Source of the DNA: Candidatus Krumholzibacteriia bacterium
GTDB lineage: Bacteria; Krumholzibacteriota; Krumholzibacteriia; LZORAL124-64-63
Reading direction: 5' to 3'
Assembly: GCA_030590265.1 (NCBI GenBank)
Contig: JAUUYW010000255.1
Location: 1-5,337, forward strand
DNA length: 5,337 bases
Both the position numbers and the translations under genes were made by a program. The notes beneath the pieces were generated by a model, which was given only the letters and a program-made list of their open reading frames with translations, did no database searches and had not been told where the DNA came from. Positions 1 through 4,600 of this stretch are shown piece after piece. Position 1 is the first letter of the stretch, and every line of letters starts with the position of its first letter.

Positions 1-271
1 AGATCTTTTGTTCCATGGGACGGGTGACCAGGTTTTCGATTTCTTCGGGACTGGCCCCGGGCATCATCACCATCACGTCAATCATGGGCACGACGATTTG
101 GGGTTCTTCTTCGCGCGGAGTCAAAGCCAACGCGAACACGCCCAACAAAATGGTGGCCACGATCAACAGCGGAGTGATCTTGGAATTGATGAAAATCTGG
201 GCCAGACCGGTGGCGCCACCATAAGTGGGCAGATCTTCATTTGGCTGCTGGTTTTTCTGGTTCTCTGCCAT
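1..271 (-). CDS. RND-family efflux transporter permease, N-terminal fragment (3' end outside the window)
   Basis: This is the start of an inner-membrane RND pump, the proton-driven component of a tripartite exporter. Only the first 90 codons are in the window; the full proteins are usually just over 1000 residues. The fragment has a cytoplasmic tail of about 25 residues rich in N, Q and E, then a hydrophobic TM1 (about residues 32-50, TPLLIVATILLGVFALAL). After it come the periplasmic entry TPREEEPQI (51-59), the strand VVPMIDVMVMMPGA (60-73) and SPEEIENLVTRPMEQKI (74-90). The REEEPQI and PGASPEEIE...V..PME pattern is typical of hydrophobe/amphiphile-type RND pumps in proteobacteria and relatives. 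The ATG at 271-269 follows the TAG stop of the adaptor gene after one base (TAGCATG), so translation is probably coupled. An AAGG/GGTG purine stretch just upstream, inside the adaptor gene, could serve as ribosome binding site. The substrate cannot be read from this fragment. The family call is secure. Confidence 0.93.
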   Translation of the reverse strand, partial: MAENQKNQQPNEDLPTYGGATGLAQIFINSKITPLLIVATILLGVFALALTPREEEPQIVVPMIDVMVMMPGASPEEIENLVTRPMEQKI

Positions 272-272
272 G

Positions 273-1391
273 CTACTTCACCGCCTTGTCGCCCTCGGCC
301 AACGGAGCCTCCGAAGACAGGACCACGGTTTCAGTGCCGGCCATCCCGGAGAGGATTTCAGTTTGATTGCCCAGTTCATGGCCCGGACGAATCCAGCGCA
401 GACGGACGGTGCCGTTGGATTCGACGATCCACACGCCGGTCAGCTGACCCCGTTTGAAGATGGCTTCGGTAGGCACCAGGATGGCTGGGCGAGTTCCCAC
501 AGGCACGGTGACCCGGGCGAACATGCCACTCTTGAGGCGTCCATCGGAGTTGTCGAGATAGGTTTCGATGTCGTAGGTGCGGCTGCCCGGATTGGCCGAC
601 TGGATCACGCGGTCCAGGGTGGCGGTGAAGCGGGCGTTGGCAAGGGAGGTCACGTTGATTTCAACTTCATCGCCTTGCTTGACCAGGGAAATGTCCTTCT
701 CTCCCAGATGAGCCACCACTTTCATGCGGCCGGTGCTCTCCAATGATAAAAGCGGCATGCCGGGGTTGGCCATGCTGCCTTCTTCAACAAACTTGCGGGC
801 GATCACACCATCGCTTGGGGCGACAATGTCCAGATAGCTGAGGTGAACATTGATTTCCACCAGATTGGCCCGGGCCATGGCCATGCCTGCAGCAGCGCGG
901 TCGCGACCGGTGAGCACATCGTCCAGCTGTTGACGGGAAACCGATTTTTCTTCGTAGAGCTTTACAAAACGCGCGGCCATACCTTCGGCATTTTTCAACA
1001 CGGCCTCCGCTTCGGTGATGCCCGCTTCGGCCTGGATTTTTTTGGCGCGCAAATCGGAATCGTCGATGTTGATCAAACGGTCACCCTTGGCTACCACTTG
1101 ATTCTCCACCACGTGAATTTTGCGAATCCAGCCCATCATGCGGGTGGAAATCATGATGCTTTTGTCAGCTTCCAGCCCACCGGTGGCGGAAACGGTTTGG
1201 GGCACCATTTGCCGAGAGGCCAGGCCGGTGATGCAGGTGACATTTTTGGATTGAGCCTCAGTAGTTTCCGATGACTTGGTGCCGCAAGCGGAGACCGAAA
1301 GAATCAGGATCATCAGAGTGGCCGGCAGCAGGAACCGGTGGTTTCCGGTAAGCCAGGACGGGCTCGAGTCTTTAGTTTTCAAGAAAGCCAT
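273..1391 (-). CDS. RND efflux periplasmic adaptor (membrane fusion protein), lipoprotein
   Basis: The adaptor bridges the RND pump and the outer membrane channel in the periplasm. At 372 residues (from the start chosen here) it is a normal length for the AcrA/MexA/HlyD_D23 class. An N-terminal signal has a hydrophobic stretch FLLPATLMILIL and a lipobox VSAC with the lipid-accepting cysteine at residue 36. The first lipoyl half follows at about 82-109 (GWIRKIHVVENQVVAKGDRL). A helical hairpin spans about 110-182, and the second lipoyl half lies at 187-219 (LDIVAPSDGVIARKFVEEG). A beta-barrel domain (about 222-297, ending in LKSGMFARVTVP) and a membrane-proximal domain (298-372, with LVPTEAIF) complete the fold. 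An in-frame ATG exists at 1400, but AGGAGG (1406-1401) abuts it directly, whereas the same AGGAGG is nine bases from the ATG at 1391, so I chose 1391. It lies between the TolC-like gene (18-base gap) and the RND gene (1-base gap). The substrate is unknown. Confidence 0.95.
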   Translation of the reverse strand: MAFLKTKDSSPSWLTGNHRFLLPATLMILILSVSACGTKSSETTEAQSKNVTCITGLASRQMVPQTVSATGGLEADKSIMISTRMMGWIRKIHVVENQVVAKGDRLINIDDSDLRAKKIQAEAGITEAEAVLKNAEGMAARFVKLYEEKSVSRQQLDDVLTGRDRAAAGMAMARANLVEINVHLSYLDIVAPSDGVIARKFVEEGSMANPGMPLLSLESTGRMKVVAHLGEKDISLVKQGDEVEINVTSLANARFTATLDRVIQSANPGSRTYDIETYLDNSDGRLKSGMFARVTVPVGTRPAILVPTEAIFKRGQLTGVWIVESNGTVRLRWIRPGHELGNQTEILSGMAGTETVVLSSEAPLAEGDKAVK

Positions 1392-1400
1392 GGAAGGCAT

Positions 1401-1406
1401 CCTCCT
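1401..1406 (-). promoter_or_regulatory. Shine-Dalgarno AGGAGG deciding the adaptor gene start
   Basis: On the minus strand the sequence reads AGGAGG-ATGCCTTCC-ATG. The core sits with zero spacing from the first ATG (1400-1398) and nine bases from the second, in-frame ATG (1391-1389). Normal spacing is about 5-9 bases, so the second ATG is the likely start. It lies in the short gap after the TGA stop (1412-1410) of the upstream outer membrane factor gene. Confidence 0.8.
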
Positions 1407-1409
1407 GTA

Positions 1410-2891
1410 TCACTGGCCTTGTGGGGCCGTGGTGGTCGGTTGTTTTTGGTCAGCAGCAGCGTTGGGGTTCACGGCGCTGGCGAATTCGAGATTGGCCAGG
1501 CCCACACTGAGATCGTGCAGTGCCTGGACGAGGTTGCCTTCAGCCTGAGTGGCGTAAGCCTGGGTATCGAGCAGGTCGACCATACTGGCCAAACCTTCCC
1601 GGTACTGATTGGTGACGATTTTCAAACCGGCGCGGGAGGCATCCACCGCGCCACGGGCCACCAGGACTTTTTCATGAGCGGCTTTGGCGTTGAGCCAGGC
1701 TTCGGTGGCCTGGACCTGGGCTTGCCGGGTCTCAAAAGAAACCATGTATTCAGCTGCTCGGTGGTGAGCTTTGGCTTTTTGAATTTCGCCGATATTGTGC
1801 ACGCCAAAACCCATGGTTGCATAAACACCGAGGCTCCAGCTGTTGCTGTTGCTGCCAAAGAGAGTGTCCAGATCGTACCAGTCTTTTTGAATACTCAGAT
1901 TGACGTGGGGCAAGAAGCTGCCAGTGGCAACTCCCACCATTTTTCCCGCGGCCACAGCTTCTTCGCGTCGGGCCTGCAGGTCGTTGCGGAATTGGATTGC
2001 TTCCAGGTCCACAAGACTCGGCAGATCCAGGCTGCCGGCTTCGCTTTCCATGCTGGAATTCGGAGCAATGGGCATGAAGGTGCTCACCGCGGTCAAAAGC
2101 TTGATGTTCTCTCCAGCGACGGCCATCAGGTTGCGCACCTCGATAAGCTTTTGCTGCAGGGTGCTCAGATAAACCCGTGCCTGCAGAAGATCCGCTTCGG
2201 TGGCCATTTCGTTTTCCACCATGGAGCGGGCTTGGCGCACATGACCTTCAGCCGAAACCACAGCCGATTGCATCACTGCTTCATAGGAAGTTGCCAGGGT
2301 CAAACCCTCGTAGATCTGAATGGCCTGGTAGCGAATGGTCTCTTTGGCACGGGCATGTTTGTAACCGGCGGCACGGCCTGCCGCGTTGGCTGCCTGTTTG
2401 CCATAAATACCCATGCCACCATTGAAGATGGGTTGCAGCAACTGAATCCGGGTGATGAAGTTGTTGATCTCACCAGGCTGATTGATCAGGTCGGACTCAA
2501 ACCCGCCGGGTGTGATGCCGAAGTCCATGGGCGTCACGCCGCGGTTTTGCAGCTTGAACCCAAAGGCAGACAGGGCATCGTCCGACCGCATGAAAAATTC
2601 GCCCAATTGAATTTGAGGGAGAAATCCCTTCCAGGCTCCCAGGACATCGGCATCGGCTGCATCCAGCATGGCACCGCTGGCGGCCAGCATCTCGTTGTGC
2701 TCCAGGGCTGCTGCGATGATTTTCTGGCGGTCAACGACCAACACACCACTTTCAATGGTGCCGATGCGCATCCAGGTAGTATCCGGTGCGGCTTCTGCTT
2801 CCTCCGCCCAGGCGGCTGATGGTACCGACAAGCCGGTCAATACCAGCATGCCTATCCCTATGAGGCCACCGAGGGTTAAGATTCGGTTCAT
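1410..2891 (-). CDS. TolC-family outer membrane efflux protein
   Basis: This is the trimeric outer membrane channel of the tripartite exporter. From the ATG at 2891 it has 493 residues, usual for the family. Residues 1-29 form a Sec signal peptide (MNRILTLGGLIGIGMLVLTG... with AWA|EE as likely cleavage site). Two OEP repeats follow. Repeat 1 has FLPQIQL (90-96), a beta-strand region around 100-160, RYQAIQIYEGL (188-198) and TEADLLQARVYLS (231-243). Repeat 2 has SFLPHVNLS (325-333), WSLGVYATMGFGV (352-364), TEAWLNAKAA (396-405) and the family hallmark YREGLASMVDLLDTQ (430-444). The C-terminus is short and polar. An in-frame ATG at 2921 would add ten residues ahead of the signal peptide. The 2891 start is preferred because GGGAAAGG lies seven bases before it and the signal peptide then begins with M-N-R. 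It is the first gene of the minus-strand operon with the adaptor and RND genes. Confidence 0.95.
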   Translation of the reverse strand: MNRILTLGGLIGIGMLVLTGLSVPSAAWAEEAEAAPDTTWMRIGTIESGVLVVDRQKIIAAALEHNEMLAASGAMLDAADADVLGAWKGFLPQIQLGEFFMRSDDALSAFGFKLQNRGVTPMDFGITPGGFESDLINQPGEINNFITRIQLLQPIFNGGMGIYGKQAANAAGRAAGYKHARAKETIRYQAIQIYEGLTLATSYEAVMQSAVVSAEGHVRQARSMVENEMATEADLLQARVYLSTLQQKLIEVRNLMAVAGENIKLLTAVSTFMPIAPNSSMESEAGSLDLPSLVDLEAIQFRNDLQARREEAVAAGKMVGVATGSFLPHVNLSIQKDWYDLDTLFGSNSNSWSLGVYATMGFGVHNIGEIQKAKAHHRAAEYMVSFETRQAQVQATEAWLNAKAAHEKVLVARGAVDASRAGLKIVTNQYREGLASMVDLLDTQAYATQAEGNLVQALHDLSVGLANLEFASAVNPNAAADQKQPTTTAPQGQ

Positions 2892-2961
2892 GAACAAACC
2901 TTTCCCGAGTTCTGGAGCCATCCGGCAGGATGATTCCTTTTAGTTGCAAATATCTGAATAT

Positions 2962-2970
2962 TGTTGACAG
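2962..2970 (-). promoter_or_regulatory. Candidate operator motif CTGTCAACA at the efflux operon start point
   Basis: Read on the minus strand, CTGTCAACA begins five bases after the -10 and covers the predicted transcription start. The same nine bases occur at 4118-4126 on the plus strand, six bases after the -10 of the arsR promoter, where they form the right half of an inverted repeat. Here no clean second half is visible, so this could be a half-site. Just downstream on the minus strand is ATTCAGATATT (2961-2951), which I recall as resembling part of SmtB/CzrA-type ArsR-family operators. I could not check this. Chance occurrence is possible. Confidence 0.4.
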
Positions 2971-2975
2971 CGAAT

Positions 2976-3003
2976 ATAATAATCATGAATTCCCCCTTGT
3001 CAA
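2976..3003 (-). promoter_or_regulatory. Predicted sigma70-type promoter of the efflux operon
   Basis: On the minus strand a perfect -35 TTGACA (3003-2998) is followed after 16 bases by TATTAT (2981-2976), a five-of-six -10 match; ATTATA at spacing 17 is an alternative register. The predicted start point is near 2969, about 78 bases upstream of the TolC-family ATG at 2891. The -35 lies inside an 11-base palindrome CCTTGTCAAGG (2995-3005), which could be an operator or simply coincide. No other comparably good promoter is seen upstream of the operon. The call rests on sequence match only. Confidence 0.7.
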
Positions 3004-3028
3004 GGTGATTAGAGATCATGAGAGAGAT

Positions 3029-3058
3029 TTGGGCAACAAACAAAAAGAGGGTTATTAT
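3029..3058 (+). promoter_or_regulatory. ispH: Possible weak promoter for ispH
   Basis: TTGGGC (3029-3034) and TATTAT (3053-3058) are separated by 18 bases, which would give a leader of about 30 bases before the ispH ATG at 3097. The -35 match is poor. A perfect TATAAT at 2975-2980 and a TTGACA at 2964-2969 on the same strand are only five bases apart and cannot form one promoter. The ispH promoter is therefore uncertain. Confidence 0.3.
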
Positions 3059-3096
3059 GGTCAGACCAATAAAGCCCTTGAAAGAAAGAGCCAAAC

Positions 3097-4044
3097 ATGA
3101 CCAGCGATCCCGGAAAAACCGTCTATATCGTCAATCCGCGTGGTTTTTGCGCAGGGGTGGAGCGAGCCATAGAAGTGGTGGACCGTTTGCTTCGCCAGAA
3201 AGGCACACCTTTATATGTGCGCAAAGAAATCGTGCACAACAAGGCGGTGGTGGAGGACTTTCGCAGCCGGGGAGTGGTTTTTGTGGACGAACTGGACGAG
3301 GTTCCCGATGGGCAAACTGTGGTTTTCAGTGCTCATGGCGTAGCTCCTGAGGTGCGCCAGGAGGCTGTGCGCAGGGGGCTGGCGGCAGTGGATGCCACCT
3401 GTCCGTTGGTGACAAAGGTCCATCAGGAGGTCATCCGGCATGTGGCCCAGGATCATGAAATGATTCTCATTGGGCATGCTGGACACGACGAGGTTCTTGG
3501 CACCATGGGTGAAGCTCCGGACCGTATTACCTTGGTCACCAGTGTGGAGGATGTGGCATCTTTGATCATCCCCAAGGGCACACCAGTGGCCTATGCCACT
3601 CAAACCACCCTCAGCGTGGATGAAACCCGGGAAATTGTAGCCGCTTTAAAAGTCCGTTTTCCGCATTTGATTGAACCGGAAAAAAGTGATATCTGCTACG
3701 CAACACAAAATCGCCAGGATGCTGTTAAGACCTTGGTTGAAAAGGGAATAGGTCATTTGTTGGTGGTGGGCTCCCAATCCAGCAGCAACAGCCGACGATT
3801 GTGTGAAGTAGCCCTAAACCTCAATGTGCCGGCCACGTTGATTGATGGGCCTGAGGATTTGGATCTGAAGTCCCTGCAGGGGATCCGGACTCTGGGACTA
3901 ACAGCCGGAGCTTCGGCGCCCGAACATCTGGTCCAGGCAGTAGTTACCACCTTGTCTGAGGCGGGTTGGTTGTCCAGGGAATTGGTGACTCTGGAAGAAA
4001 ATGTGAAATTTAAATTGCCTAGCGAGTTGATGGGTAAAGAATAA
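3097..4044 (+). CDS. ispH: 4-hydroxy-3-methylbut-2-enyl diphosphate reductase
   Basis: IspH (LytB) is a cytoplasmic iron-sulfur enzyme that reductively dehydroxylates HMBPP to IPP and DMAPP, the last step of the MEP isoprenoid pathway. The 315 residues match the usual length. The three cluster cysteines are present: C18 in NPRGFCAGV, C102 in DATCPLVTKVH and C200 in SDICYATQNRQ. Substrate-site residues are also conserved: H48 (IVHN), H80 (SAHGV), H130 and the catalytic E132 (GHAGHDEVLGTMG), the TQTTLSVDET block (168-177), SSN at 229-231 in GSQSSSNSRRL, and S273 in AGASAPE. Nothing is missing, so it should be active. The ATG at 3097 is preceded only by a modest purine-rich AAAGAAAGAG stretch, and an in-frame TGA at 3079 rules out an upstream start. 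It ends in tandem stops TAATAG. It is divergent from the efflux operon and seems to be a single-gene unit with no functional tie to its neighbours. Confidence 0.98.
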   Translation: MTSDPGKTVYIVNPRGFCAGVERAIEVVDRLLRQKGTPLYVRKEIVHNKAVVEDFRSRGVVFVDELDEVPDGQTVVFSAHGVAPEVRQEAVRRGLAAVDATCPLVTKVHQEVIRHVAQDHEMILIGHAGHDEVLGTMGEAPDRITLVTSVEDVASLIIPKGTPVAYATQTTLSVDETREIVAALKVRFPHLIEPEKSDICYATQNRQDAVKTLVEKGIGHLLVVGSQSSSNSRRLCEVALNLNVPATLIDGPEDLDLKSLQGIRTLGLTAGASAPEHLVQAVVTTLSEAGWLSRELVTLEENVKFKLPSELMGKE

Positions 4045-4083
4045 TAGCAGTTGATAGTTATTAAACTTTGAATAAGTTTGACT

Positions 4084-4111
4084 TTGACAACGGGAAATTA
4101 TGTGTTATCCT
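4084..4111 (+). promoter_or_regulatory. Predicted extended -10 promoter of the arsR-family gene
   Basis: TTGACA (4084-4089) is a perfect -35. After 16 bases comes TATCCT (4106-4111), a four-of-six -10 that is preceded by TG at 4103-4104, giving an extended -10 (TGTTATCCT). The expected start point is near 4118, leaving a leader of about 85 bases before the ATG at 4203. The region between ispH and arsR holds nothing else except a weak AT-only hairpin at 4063-4079. Confidence 0.7.
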
Positions 4112-4134
4112 GTTATTCTGTCAACAGGCTGTTG
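4109..4134 (+). promoter_or_regulatory. Overlapping inverted repeats, probable operator of the ArsR-family regulator
   Basis: CCTGTT (4109-4114) and AACAGG (4123-4128) form a perfect six-base inverted repeat with an eight-base centre. The right arm is reused in CAACAG-G-CTGTTG (4122-4134), a second perfect inverted repeat with a one-base centre. Three CTGTT half-sites therefore lie in a row over the end of the -10 and the predicted start point. ArsR-family proteins commonly bind dyad sites overlapping their own promoter, so an autoregulatory operator is the natural reading. No binding data exist here. Confidence 0.6.
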
Positions 4135-4202
4135 GGATTGCCAAGGGTTTCTGCGATTGAAGGCGAAATCTGCAATCTCAGGGGAAATTCAAAGGTACTG
4201 TC

Positions 4203-4538
4203 ATGGAAAAAAAGCTCTACGAAATGCAAGCCGAACTCTGCAAAACCCTCTCCAATCCCAAGCGCTTGGAAATCCTTGATATCCTGAAAGAACGGGAAGA
4301 AATTTCCGTGAATCAGTTGGCGGAGATCCTCGAAATCCCCAAAGCCAATACTTCCCAGCACTTGGCGGTTTTGCGCCAGGCTGGCGTGGTCAATACGCGC
4401 AAAGATGGCATCAACGTCTATTACAGCCTGCGTTCGGCCAAGATTTCCGAAGCCTGTTCACTGACTCGCCAGATTCTTTTGGAGAGGTTGGAGGACCATG
4501 TGAGTCTTTCGGATCTTATTAAAAAGAATGGGCAGTGA
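4203..4538 (+). CDS. ArsR-family winged helix-turn-helix transcriptional regulator
   Basis: A 111-residue dimeric DNA-binding protein of the ArsR/SmtB type, usually a repressor released by a metal, thiol or other small signal. Helix 1 carries ELCKTLSNPKRLEILDIL (11-28). The helix-turn-helix spans about 36-63 (VNQLAEILEI...ANTSQHLAVLRQAGVV), followed by the wing NTRKDGINVYYSL (64-76) and a C-terminal helix from about 80 to 98. The classic ArsR CVC motif in the helix-turn-helix is absent, as is the D-x-H plus H-x-x-E zinc site of the last helix. The only cysteines are C13 in helix 1 and C85 in the last helix, two helices that form the dimer interface in this family, so a cysteine-based sensor is possible. 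The start is supported by AAAGG seven bases upstream. The gene is monocistronic, with its own promoter and dyad site upstream and a terminator downstream. The efflux operon is its most likely outside target. Confidence 0.93.
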   Translation: MEKKLYEMQAELCKTLSNPKRLEILDILKEREEISVNQLAEILEIPKANTSQHLAVLRQAGVVNTRKDGINVYYSLRSAKISEACSLTRQILLERLEDHVSLSDLIKKNGQ

Positions 4539-4549
4539 TTGTTTTTTTA

Positions 4550-4600
4550 GTGGGCCGATAGAGTAGCATCGTTTGGTGTGTTCTATCGGTCCACAGTTTT
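4550..4600 (+). terminator. Hairpin terminator after the arsR-family gene
   Basis: GTGGGCCGATAGA (4550-4562) pairs with TCTATCGGTCCAC (4582-4594) over 13 base pairs with a single G-U pair, leaving a 19-base loop. On the plus strand the stem is followed by AG and then TTTTATT, a short U-rich tract; on the minus strand it is followed by A-rich sequence. It therefore suits transcripts from arsR better than those of the converging gene. It begins 12 bases after the arsR stop codon and fills the gap between the two converging genes. The large loop and the AG before the U-tract make it less than ideal. Confidence 0.7.

Noticed and set aside
60..90. Methionine-rich stretch VPMIDVMVMM in the RND fragment as a sign of a copper/silver (CusA-type) pump
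   Set aside because: Heavy-metal RND pumps use methionines elsewhere in the protein, and the surrounding REEEPQI...PGASPEEIE pattern fits drug-type pumps better. The substrate cannot be judged from 90 residues.
922..936. Third near-copy of the shared motif (TGTTGAC) inside the adaptor gene
   Set aside because: It matches only seven bases within conserved coding sequence and is not near a promoter, so it is consistent with chance.
1338..2819. Long plus-strand open frame (493 codons) opposite the TolC-family gene, with further frames at 225-746 and 843-1274
   Set aside because: These lie antisense to well-conserved efflux genes, and their products are low-complexity, rich in His, Gly and Gln, with no recognisable domain. 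Such frames are common opposite GC-rich genes.
2964..2980. TTGACA and a perfect TATAAT on the plus strand upstream of ispH
   Set aside because: They are only five bases apart and cannot form one promoter. The TTGACA is the reverse complement of part of the shared CTGTCAACA motif, and the TATAAT overlaps the minus-strand -10.
2888..3094. Minus-strand frame of 68 residues with a hydrophobic, membrane-helix-like N-terminus across the ispH/efflux intergenic region
   Set aside because: It would start at a TTG with no clear ribosome binding site, contains the efflux operon promoter, and overlaps the start of the TolC-family gene.
4063..4079. Hairpin AAACTT-TGAAT-AAGTTT after ispH as a terminator
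   Set aside because: It has six base pairs, five of them A-T, with no U-tract, so it is too weak to call. No convincing terminator was found after ispH.
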